The position numbers and the translations under genes were made by a program. A model generated the notes under the pieces. That model saw only the letters and a list, made by a program, of their open reading frames with translations, was not told the DNA's origin and did no database searches. DNA of 64,000 nucleotides. Origin: Engraulis encrasicolus (lineage: Eukaryota; Chordata; Actinopteri; Clupeiformes; Engraulidae). Positions 12,780-23,274 of the stretch are shown here, in pieces. The stretch is from assembly GCF_034702125.1 (NCBI RefSeq), contig NC_085872.1, positions 27,808,134 through 27,872,133 of the forward strand, written 5' to 3'. Every line of letters starts with the position of its first letter. The stretch's first letter is position 1.

Positions 12780-13671
12780 ACAGTAATCTACAGAATGCGC
12801 ACAAAATAGCGCACATGCACTACTTGCAATAATATAATCAATTTACAAGCTTTTTAAAATAAATAACTAAAAAAAGTTACACTCGCATTATCTCTCGATG
12901 CCTTACTGTACCCCTTTATAACATTAGGTCAGCTGACGCCCCTGATGCCAAGAGCAAATGAGATTTGAGTCAGGGGAGTATAGTGTTACTGTATGAATGA
13001 TCTCATGGAGAGAGTTCAACACTGGGGAGGAGAGGGACTGAAATCTCTCTCCATACACGAGGTCAGCAGAGGCGGCAATGAGGACCAAGATCTGACTTAA
13101 CTGAAGAAACAAAAGTGGAAATTTAGAGAAGACAAATAGAGTTTGGCATTTTAGTTCCCTCTGCTGGACGGTTCACACACTTCTTTCAATGAAATGTACA
13201 ATAATATTGAAAACAAGTCGGAATTGAATATCTGGTTTTTATTTTATATATGGCAGTTTGTGTAATGGAGCAATTCAGGTGGCACAAACATATATTTCTA
13301 CAGCAGAGCAGGACAAAGGGCTACAAACCGAAGAAGTATTAGGCTACACAGAGAGATACGGGTGCCATGACAAACTCACAACACTGTCTGATAGCAACAA
13401 ACTTCCTACATTATCATAAACATCCATAATCTTGTGCTTCCACCTCCATGAACTATACTTAAACTTTCGTTTCAGTTCCCAATTTCAACAGCTTTGTACC
13501 ATTAATTATTTGGTTTTACTTTTGCTTCTCCATCATTTTGTTAATGGTCAACGATTCTTCAATGAGATAACAAAAAAGAATATAAAACAACAACAAATAG
13601 TCTTTCATTGACTTTCATTGACAATAGCAAAGACAGTGAAGTGTACAAGTGAACATGAACAGCAAAAAGTG

Positions 13672-13760
13672 AAAATTAAGTGCATTGTCTTGAAAATGTC
13701 TCAATTTCCAGCACAGCTGTTCAGTTGACCAATATCCTTCCTTCAAGAGACATATGAGTC
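13672..13760 (-). pseudogene. Decayed C-type lectin last exon
   Basis: This segment aligns with the last exon of the lectin gene at 28444-28588. The flanks match closely (13370-13670 with 28105-28440; 13760-13920 with 28680-28850), but only about 45 exon bases around the QPN region remain and the WND-to-stop part is deleted. Homology ends at 13920, before the next exon. It is a dead copy of the third lectin gene. Confidence 0.65.
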
Positions 13761-13920
13761 AGGAAAAGCCAGCAATTAACCCCTTAGGGTAGAGCATATG
13801 TTATAACCTTACTGTCACCAAAATTGCAATAGTCTTAAGGCTCTCTGTAATGTCATAGCAATGTTGTTATGATGTAGTTGAGAATTTTCAGCAAATAGTG
13901 AATAGGCCCGCCGGCGACAG

Positions 13921-15080
13921 AGCCACCCAAGATAGTGGTAGGGAGATTTGCCTGGACCCAAGCGCTCGATGGGTTAAAAAGGTCATTGCCAACATTTTAT
14001 GCAGGCGAGTCATGCTCAAATTAATATAGGTGCAGTAATTGATGAGTATAACAGGATATGCATCAGACAATACATATCATATTACCTTTGTGATGTATCC
14101 CTAATTTTATTATCTCCCCTCACTTCAGACATGAACTCTATGTTGACAACATAAACTCTGCCTGTTTCAACACTGTGAACAGACAATGTGATTAGTGAAG
14201 ACAGAATCAATTGAAGAAACTGTCTAAATAGCAGTACTTTAAAAAGACCGCACGAAAGTCTTGACACACTGTATTTCAAGTGTGCCTTGTGAATGCACTC
14301 CAGTCAATGTGAAACATGTAGCCTATGGCTCATACATTAACACATTTCCCTGTAATAGTGGAGATGTGTTTGTCCTGAACAAGGACAATCATCAACCAAT
14401 TGAGACAAGACTGGTATAAACCCAGCCTGGTGAGTCCATCCAGTGTACTTCCCTGAACAACAACTCGAAATGTTCTTAGTTGTAAGTCCTGACTTCAACC
14501 ATAGCCAAATAAGAATGACGGGGCATCATAACAGGCCTACATGTTGTCCAACTGTTTTATTGTCAGTAACTTATAGCATTGCATACTTCTTGTACCATCT
14601 GATGTCAACTGTTTGCCAATATTAAGACAAGATTTTTAATTCACTTTGTGATGCAATGTGGTTGCCTTTAGAGCTTAGTATTTGAGAGCTTATATGTCAC
14701 TGATTCTTGAAAGTTTGGCAAAAACATGTCCCTGCAGTAAAATATTAATTCTGTTGAAAATCAACTAAATTTTCACAAACAAAATGAACCCAGGTAATGG
14801 CCAAGGGGTCTGTCACACGAATACACAGTTGTTTGAAATATTTAAGTGTAATTTTATTACTTTTCATGGCTATAAACCTGTCCACACCCTGTAAAAACGC
14901 CTGTCCCAAGGACTGGCATCATCATTTCAATTGACTTAAAATACAAAAATCACTAACAGAATTGAACAATATCACCATGATGTGGAAGACCATATTAAAG
15001 TGGTTCTACAGATGTGCACATAGTGGATGTAAAACAATATTTACTATTATTTACTGATTGCTCAAAATGTGTCCAGCATA
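13921..15080. other. Intergenic, no gene seen
   Basis: Low-copy AT-rich DNA. No exon, RNA gene or repeat structure was recognised on either strand. Confidence 0.4.
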
Positions 15081-15083
15081 TTG

Positions 15084-16680
15084 GTCACCACCGTCAGATT
15101 TTTTCTAAAAGACAATAAAATCAGGTATGCACAAGGTAATTATCATTACTGAGGACCCCTTTTCGAACCTTTAGCTCTACTGCCTACTTCACCATCACTG
15201 AAGCTCCTGTAAGTTTATTATTTTGTCCTCAATTTGTTAATTTGTTTGGACACTGGTACTGTCCCAACCATAAACTGTCAACACCGTCGGGGGTTTTAAT
15301 AGTATTGTATTACATTAATGTTAATAAATATAATTTTTTTCAGAAAAGGTATGAAGCACCCAAGAAACAGAGCGAAAATTAAATGGCTAATGTGAACAAA
15401 CAATGCATAATATTTAAAAGAGTGTTTTTTTGTCTCACACCGTCAGATGTCACCACCGTCAGATTTTGTTCTGCTCATCATGTTGTTCCATATTTTACTA
15501 AATTGTGCTGGTTAATGAAACATTACTAGGCATGTTAGTAATAATTGTGATCCAAAATGATACTCTAGCCACCACTGAGGTGCATTTGGAGGTTTTTTTG
15601 TCAGAAAACCTGACGGTGGTGACATCTGATGGAGTTCACCAAAAAACACATGTTTTACGTGTTTTTGACATGTTTTAAGAATATGCATACAATAAGTATC
15701 TACAGTTATGTTGAATTGTTAAAGTAATTCACTTTAATACAGTAAACATGTATTTTTACTTCTAATTCTGTCTGCCGCTGTTGACAAAACAAGAAAGAGC
15801 CCATTTTATGAAAAATGTTAAACATGGGGAGCTTGGCCAATGCATTCCCTGCACAGCCAAGACCTACATCTATGATTATACCTCTATATTTTGGATTTGA
15901 ACAACTTAAAAGCTGTTTTTACCACATTTTCAACAACCAGTGGCTTACTTCCTAGATATTCTAACTAATGACGTAAAAACACATGCTCATACTGTGCACA
16001 CACAAAAATAAAGTGTTTATGCAAGATGCCATTGACTTGAGAGGGCTATTTATTTTGCTAAATGCAGGTACTAATTAGGCCACTTTCACCACTCTCAGAT
16101 TACTGTCACCACCGTCAGTTCTTAAGTCACCACCGTAAGAAGGAGTTTTGGACATTTTAAAGGAATGTGCTTACAACATTTTCCTTAGGAGTTGTTGAAA
16201 TATCAAAGTAATAGCCAATTTAAGCCTACACGAATATTTGTGAAATTACAAAAAATTGTTTGTTGCATTTAGGCGTTAAGTAAGCATCGTATGACGGTAC
16301 ATATTTTAAAATTAGAACACATGAAACAGTATTGAAATAGAACAAAAGTGAATTTTCAACATTTAAAGGCATATGTGTGAACCAAAAAATACACATAATC
16401 ACTTAAAAACTCCAGATACATATGCAACCAAATCAATACAATTTTAATAACTTTTAATTGTGTCTGACGGTGTTGAAAAAAACAAGGTATGATCGGAGAA
16501 AAGCCTGATTTCTGAAAAAAATACATAATGGGGAGATTGGCCTTGTGCATTTCTGAAAAGCCAAGACCTTAGTCTACGAGGATATACCATATCATTTTGT
16601 AATTCACTTTGTTTTTTTCTGTCAACATTACAACCTGTTTTAGCCACTTTCTCAAGAATCAGTGATTTGCAGTGAGATGC
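15084..16680. repeat. Diverged tandem duplication with a recurring CACCACCGTCAG motif
   Basis: The half around 15640-15970 is homologous to 16290-16640 (shared acatggggagcttggcc / ataatggggagattggcc and agccaagacct). The motif GTCACCACCGTCAGAT or near variants occurs at 15084, 15277, 15434, 15449, 16085, 16105 and 16126, and inverted at 15610 and 16463. No coding frame is seen. Confidence 0.6.
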
Positions 16681-16980
16681 TCCCTCTGTTGGTCATATGA
16701 GGAAAGACTCAGATGGCTATGCTGGCATCATTTTGTCCTAAAAAAAAAAAAAAAAAAACTGTTAAACTGTTGTCCTTTCCTTAACTTTTTTGTAATGGAA
16801 ACACAGTCAATGCACATGGATTTGTTGTTGTTGTTGTTGTTTATATACATTTTCATGTTTTGCTATGAAACATAATAAAGCCACAAATTTGGATGTAATC
16901 TCAGACCAAACACAGAGTGCTCCTTCTGACCTCATATCAGGCCTGGGCTGGTAATTTGGCTTTGTATTTTCTTACAGATT

Positions 16981-17143
<163 letters not shown>

Positions 17144-18379
17144 AGAGAGACAGAGAGAGGAGGGAGGGGGTGCAAAATATACTTAGTTTTATATTTACCA
17201 CTCAGGTCTTTGTCCATTTACATAACCAACCTGGTCTGCCTATGCTGCCGTACGATAAAAGAAAAACTGAGTTTTAATTGAGTTTAGATCAGAAATGGGC
17301 TTTGTAATAGACTTTGTAATACCTCCTTTGTCTTGTATCAAAAAAAACATTGGTCCTGTATTATACCGATTCAGAGGAAAATCATGCTGAAAATGCAAAA
17401 ACTGCTGTTCCATCCAGTGATAGCTCTGTGTTCCACTGTTAGCTATAGGGTAGTTTTAGCTTGGGGTACAAATGCCCCTGTCGTTGCAGACTTTGCATTA
17501 TAAATGTGGGTGTTAGAGGGGTTAATTATTTACAATTGCCCATGTTGAAGTCAATGAAGACACCTTACAGTAAGTGTATCCCATTGATGTAGAATAGAAC
17601 AATCAATGGTTTATCCTCAACTCTTAGCCAGTGTAAAGAAGAGTGCATGTGTGACCCTGGTTGAATGCCTTGTACTGGCATTAGATTATTAGATGTCACA
17701 TATTGGTGTCGTGCAGTGCTTTGTTTTCAAGACAACACTATAATACAGGAAACAAAATGCAATAGTGACCTCACATCTAAACAGACGTCTACACATCTAC
17801 ACATCTACACACTCTAAGTATGACTTTCGACCAGAGATTTGGACATTTCAGCTAGTCAACATAAGTGGCTTATAGTTAAACCAGACATTTAACATTTGGC
17901 CAGATGCTGGTAAAACTTGGCTGTGGCTGGTAATAGTTTCTTGTGTCACTAGCCAATTTGGCAGGCTACTTATTCTATTGAATGACATATCACAATAGCC
18001 ATATTCTGCACCTTGCCCCTTGTGTATATCAAATGTTTTATTTAAGTTCAAGAAAGAGCTCAGTTACTTAGTTTCCATTTGTTTGATTTCTTCCCACGTA
18101 GAAAGCTGTCGACTCATTTTCTTGCAGCACCCAATCTTCTGAGGTTAGCTGTACAGTGTCATGAAAAAAGAAGTAGAAGTAGAATAGCTGAATGGCTAGT
18201 GACTCGGGATAACCACTAGCCACAATGGCCAGCAAGCAAAAAAGTTAATGTCAAGCCCTGGCAATAGGCTCGTGCCAAACACATGAGACAAAAACAAAAT
18301 GTCCCTTTGCAATCAACACACATTAGCACTGTAAGAGCACAACCACTCAGTCATTACACAATGGCCATTTCACAAAACT

Positions 18380-18546
18380 CTAGTGCGCCCACTTCCAAGT
18401 GTATTAGCCTAATTAGTCACGCCCAATGATTGGATACTCTTTGGTGAACTCTGCGAAGTATCCAATCACTGGGCGTGACTAATAAAGAGTACCCAATCAC
18501 TGGGCGTGCCTAATTAGGCTGATGCACTTGGAAGTGTGTGCACTAG
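18380..18546. mobile_element. Palindromic MITE (uninterrupted copy)
   Basis: CTAGTGCGCCCACTTCCAAG at the left is inverted at the right (cttggaagtgtgtgcactag). The interior is also self-complementary (tgattggatactcttt / aaagagtacccaatca). It gives the empty-site reference for the element at 9104. Confidence 0.75.
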
Positions 18547-18794
18547 TTTTGAGAAATGCCCAATGGGTGGAAAAATTCAAAATATAGGCCTATTACCTTC
18601 ATGTTGGCCTATCATTTTCAGTAAGTTCCCAGTGCTTAATATGCCTACTAAATTATAGCATCCATGCTTTTATTTTACTTCTATTGTCATGCATGGCTTC
18701 TTTCAACTAATGCACTTTGCACATGGTCCCTGTTGAAATAAACCAAATAAACTAAACTAAACTAAACTAAAATGAATGCAGAAAAAATAAAGAG

Positions 18795-18905
18795 AGACAG
18801 GGAAGGATTGGTAAATGACCCAGGCCAGAATTGAACTCCACAAGAATTGGTCGCCAGTGTTGTAACGCAGTGCCCTACCGTTAGGCCACAGCAGGGCCCT
18901 GTGAT
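18795..18905 (-). repeat. tRNA-derived SINE, minus strand
   Basis: The reverse complement has an A box (tggcctaacggtagggcac) and a B-box-like gagttcaattctggcc about 40 bases later, the spacing of a tRNA-derived SINE head. It is followed (lower coordinates) by the aaacta-rich tail shared with 7214-7262. No gene is seen from 18906 to 19400. Confidence 0.6.
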
Positions 18906-19576
18906 TGCATATTTACAGGCATTTTTAAGACACACAGGGGATGAAAAACAATTGTAATGCACTGAAATCAATAAATGAATATATAGAACAAAAGCTACTG
19001 ACTTCAATTATTGTAACACAATCAAATGAGTCTGCTCTGAATAAGTGAGAGAATGTGCAGGGATGTGAAAGGCAGGGGAAAGACAGGATTGGACTTGTTC
19101 ATGTTTCGCTGTCTGCCAAAAGATAAATGAGTACATGCATCTGGTGTCGTATCCACCAAGACTGCCTCTGATAATAGATTAATGTGTCTTTGATCGACTA
19201 AATATTTGTGTTTGGCCATATAATCTTTCTCCTGGCAATATAATGATAATGATAACAACAGTTATACTGTACTTATTGTAGCAATAACAACAAAACAACA
19301 ACAACAACAATGATAACAATATAACAGTAATAACAATATAATAGTAATAACAATAATAATAATTGCCATGTGTATATACTTTTGCATTTATTACAAATTA
19401 TACAAGTCATAAAATGAATGCAGACAATAATGTAAAAGCCTTAATGAGAAGGTAACAAGTGATGCAAGCATGTGTGACCAAGAAAAAAAATGTCATGCAA
19501 AAATATAGCACGTGTAAATGTAAAAAATATAGAAATGAGCAATATGTTAACTCTGAGGCTTAGGCTGAATCTTTGC

Positions 19577-19657
19577 TGACGTCAGTCCAGAGTTTTCCAG
19601 ATTTCACGATTGCGAAACTCCAGCTTGACTTGAAGCTGCGGGCTCACTCTTAAAAGG
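19577..19657 (+). promoter_or_regulatory. Chemokine promoter elements, copy B
   Basis: A perfect CRE/AP-1-type TGACGTCA (19577-19584), a C/EBP-like ATTGCGAAAC and a TATA-like TTAAAAGG (19650-19657) precede exon 1. Copy A has TGAGGTCG where this copy has TGACGTCA, so the CRE exists in only one of the duplicates. Confidence 0.45.
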
Positions 19658-19826
19658 ACCCCTGTGGCTGCTCAGCGGCACATTCAAACCTCAACCCCTC
19701 AGAGGAGCTCGGGAAAGAAACACGATCAACTGCACCAGCATACAAACATTGCAACTAAAAAAAGCTGGGACTACTCGACCTTGACAGTAGATATTTAGCC
19801 TTAGAAAAAATAATTTAGTAGCAGAA

Positions 19827-20183
19827 ATGAACATGAACCAGATGGTTTTTGTAGTTTTTACAGCGGTGTTTGCCACCATGAAAATAGAGCTGAACCTGAG
19901 TAAGTTAACCTCAAGTCACCACGACAACATTAATTTATTGCACCTAGTGTATAATTGTAGATTGTGCAATTTATGTAGGGTGTACCTTTGGTTTGCGTTC
20001 TCTCTTCTCTACAGTAATGAGTCTGCGAGGCCTTGGAGTGGAGCCTGGTTGTGGATGCACTGAGACTGAAAGCCTTTCCACTCCTCACTGTGAAGACACT
20101 GACATCATGTGAGTGCTGCTGCTTTGGCATGCTGTCTGCTGTTTAATGCAGATTTTATCCTATAACTTGAAAGAGTTGGAGAG

Positions 20184-20253
<70 letters not shown>

Positions 20254-20459
20254 CCTTTTCTGCTGTTATTCCATAGGCCAGTGGTTCCCAACGGGTGGGT
20301 CCTGAAGGTATTCGAAGTGGGCCTTGAAATAATTTTCCAAAAATAATAATCATATTTTGGTGTGTGTTGCTGTTGATTTATTTGACTTTTATTCTTCTTT
20401 ATTCTATACACCTAAATGGAAATCTTTTCATTTTCACAGCAGAAGATGTTGAGTCTTGA
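19827..20459 (+). pseudogene. CXCL8-like chemokine (copy B), probably broken
   Basis: Exon 1 (19827-19899) encodes a signal peptide MNMNQMVFVVFTAVFA. Exon 2 (20015-20108) encodes MSLRGLGVEPGCGC, TETES, then STPHCEDTD. Relative to copy A, 12 codons are missing in frame between TES and TPHC. That stretch would hold the N-loop and first beta strand of the chemokine fold, so folding is doubtful. An acceptor at 20439 opens a short last exon (EDVES then TGA at 20457-20459) that looks like a CXCL exon 4. No exon 3 with the fourth cysteine is found between: a (CT)n tract and a hAT-like end (20278-20335) occupy the expected place. The 3' region has AU-rich elements and a poly(A) signal. Confidence 0.6.
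20186..20251 (+). repeat. (CT)n microsatellite in chemokine intron
   Basis: A CT tract at the position equivalent to 8973 in copy A, followed by the shared ccacc(a/t)tttctgctgttattccatag. Confidence 0.95.
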
Positions 20460-20616
20460 GAGAGGATTGAAGACTGCTTTTCCAGTCAAGCCACATCAGC
20501 ACATTGGATGGAGTCAATCAACAACTGAAGTGATTTCATTTGATGTGCATCTGAACAAACCAGATTTTAAGATATTAAAATGCTAGTACAAAGGCATATG
20601 TTATAAAGGCATTATT

Positions 20617-20649
20617 ATTTATTTGTTTATTTAATCATGACAGTATTTA
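20617..20649 (+). promoter_or_regulatory. AU-rich elements in chemokine 3' UTR
   Basis: Three ATTTA pentamers (20617, 20629, 20645) in a T/A-rich context downstream of the copy B stop codon, as is typical of unstable cytokine mRNAs. Confidence 0.55.
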
Positions 20650-20791
20650 TTCTCCTGTTTTTGTATGTACGCCTATGCTATGGCAGATAGCCTGTGTTGT
20701 AGCAGGCTTATCCTGAATTCTGAGAATGCTTGGTCACCCTGAAGGGTTACCACCGTTTTTGTACAATTTTGACTGTTTACACAAACTGTAT

Positions 20792-20797
20792 AATAAA
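20792..20797 (+). terminator. Poly(A) signal of chemokine copy B
   Basis: AATAAA about 330 bases after the stop codon. Confidence 0.5.
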
Positions 20798-20869
20798 TAT
20801 ATATCTTCCAAAGTACAGTGGTCAGTGGCATTTTTAATCAATTATTAAGAAACAATTGTGTGTATTTTG

Positions 20870-21660
20870 AGAGAGAGAAAGAGAGAGAGAGAGAGACAGA
20901 TAGAGAGAGAGAGAGATACTCATATGACACTTATTTTGTGCAGTGACCTTGTTTATAATCATCTCTTGCATCAAAATCTTGGGCTTGGGCTAGTTGCACC
21001 CCCGCCCTTCATCAGGTATCTAGAGATTGAGAATGTAATAACTTGACCTCAGCCTTCAACACCATTGTGACTCTCACGGTGGTCACAAAGATGAAAGTCC
21101 TCATACTGATAACCACACTATTTCACTTGATACTGGACTTAAGTGCCTGGTGTTGACATGTGGTCAGAGAAGCAGACGAGACATTAGCCCAGGTGCTGGT
21201 CATGATGTGTTTTTGAGTCTTTTGCTGAATCTTGTGAACAGAGTTGCCAGATGAGACTGATGATTTCCAGCCCACAAAATACTGAAAACCCGCCTGGAAG
21301 CACTAAATCCCAGCCAATTTGAATTAAATTCTATTGTTTTCTATGGCCACAAATGTTCCAAAAATCCCACCCAAATGCCCTTTTTACCTGACACACCCCC
21401 CCACCCCCCAGACGGCCATAAGCAGCCCAATCGGGCGGGAAACAGGCCACTTCAAGGAAAGGTCTTAGTAAAATCAAAAATTAAATCTACACGCATGTGG
21501 TGTGTTTAGGAAGAACATTATGCCTCTTGTTATAGCTGAAAACTATCATGAAGAACACTCATGGTCTGTGACTCGTAGCTATTGAAATAGGCCTAAAGTT
21601 AAAGGCCATTGCACTCACGTGCTGCTGCATCCTCAGTAAAGTTTTTTCATGTCTTGGAGG
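20870..21660. other. GA repeat and intergenic DNA; lectin missing here
   Basis: A short GA tract (20870-20915) is followed by unrecognised sequence. At about 21430-21490 there is weak homology to 11905-11950 (5' flank of lectin copy B), suggesting this block once contained a lectin gene that has been deleted. Confidence 0.4.
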
Positions 21661-21843
21661 TGTCAGGAAGACGTCAATGAATTCAGTGAAGTGGTTTTTA
21701 CTTGGTTACTCACACATTATAGTTTTACAGCAGTATTGACATAAGCAGTGCATGCTGAGCTAGTTTGTGCTTCACAAATACCATGATTCCAATAACACAA
21801 GTCATGACCGGTCACATGAGGTAGGGAAGTTGGGCTGAGTTTA

Positions 21844-21902
21844 ATGAATGAATGAATGAATGAATGAATGAATGAATGAATGAATGAATGAATGAATGAA
21901 CG
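21844..21902 (+). repeat. (GAAT)n microsatellite
   Basis: Paralogous to the tract at 12180; flanks on both sides match. Confidence 0.95.
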
Positions 21903-22366
21903 AATTCTAGTATTAATTTGGCCCTCCCTGTCAGCACTATACCAGAGGTGTGAAAAAAACCATAACATTTATAATGACAGATTGATAGGGCAGATGGGAC
22001 AAGAATTGTGCACACAAAGAACCATTTTATAATTCAGATGTAGGCTTGGAAATAAAAACACATGAAGATCAGCAGTTTGTCAAAATACATGACATCATAT
22101 GTTTTAATAATTTCACAGCCAGGTGCCAAGCGCAAATGAGATTTGAGTCGGTCGAGTGTAGTGTTACTCTATGGATGATCTCATGGAGAGAGTTCAACAC
22201 AGGGGAGGAGGGGTACTGAAATCTCTCTCCATACACTGAGGTCAGCAGAGGCGGCAAGGGGGACCAAGGTCTGACTTAACTGAAGAAACAAAAGTGGAAA
22301 TTTAGAGGCAAAAAAGTTTGACATTTTAGTTCCCTCTGTTGGACGGTTCACACACTTCCTTCAATC

Positions 22367-22705
22367 TGTCACAATCCCCCTGGACGCACGCCCTCCTGAC
22401 GCAGCGGTCACTTTATGTTCTACTACCCCACATTCTTGGAAATCATTGTCACGCTGCCTGTTTTGTGTACTTGGATCATGGACTACATGTAAACTCTGAA
22501 TACTGGACTGTGCTTGTGAAGATTATTCTACCTTTTGAAGACTGGCTAAGTTCTGAAATTACCAAGCCTGACTTTTGTTGTGAATTCATGCGTGACATCC
22601 TAAGTTTGTTTTCTGAACCTACTCCTTTGTTGACATCTTGAAGATTCTGTTGAAGTAAAAAGTCTGAACCACATCTGCAACTGTGCTCTTATTTCCAGTC
22701 TGACA
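22367..22705. mobile_element. Solo LTR with 5-bp target duplication
   Basis: 339 bp beginning TGTCACAATC and ending GTCTGACA (TG...CA), flanked by CAATC at 22362-22366 and 22706-22710. The paralogous segment at 13160-13200 has the uninterrupted site (ttctttcaatgaaatgt), confirming an insertion. The length and the 5-bp duplication fit a Gypsy or ERV-type LTR. The short open frame inside is not a gene. Confidence 0.8.
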
Positions 22706-22884
22706 CAATCAAATGAAATGTACATGAATGTTGAACAAAAAGAACTCAGAAATCAAGTCAGAATTCAATATCTTTTTTTTAATTTTATTTTATTTCATAT
22801 ACTGCAGTTTGTGTAATGGAGCAATTCAGGGGGCACAAACTAAAGACGTACTACAGAGAACCCAGACTGACGTGACAAACTCAC

Positions 22885-23274
22885 TGTCATGGTTTCCCAA
22901 GAATGGACGCAAATGCAGATCTTTCCACGGCAAACTTGATTTAATTATGAACTCAGGAACAAAACAAACACGGCACAATGGCCAAAATGGTGTCAAGAAC
23001 AGAAACTGGCATAGCATACGGCTCAACAAAACATCATCAAGAATCTGCACATGGTGAATGAAAGTTCAGGTTTAAATACAGCAACAGGTGGAACATGTGA
23101 TCAGGGTGATTGCTTGATTGCAGGTGCTAGTGATAATTGAGTCACAGTCTTAGTACTCTGGTGAGGCCGGGCGCTGATTGGTTGAGGGAATTAGCGGATG
23201 ATTGACTGGATTGTCTGAGCTGATGAGGGAATTGTCTTGATGGTGGCAACGGTGTTGTTGCCAGGTTTGTCACA
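22885..23274 (-). repeat. 3' LTR of the Gypsy element
   Basis: 390 bp, TGTGACAAAC...CCATGACA in element sense. It is preceded by a polypurine tract (rc of 23275-23286: AGAGGGGGGGTAC-like). The pol ORF runs 133 bases into it. Confidence 0.92.

Noticed and set aside
12924..13112. Possible secreted-protein exon (hydrophobic start, minus strand), also seen at 22069-22257
   Set aside because: The second copy has a one-base frameshift, substitutions between the copies are mostly amino-acid changing, and there is no convincing donor or family match.
15084..16140. CRISPR-like array (recurrent CACCACCGTCAGA)
   Set aside because: Spacing is irregular, both orientations occur, and the host is a vertebrate genome.
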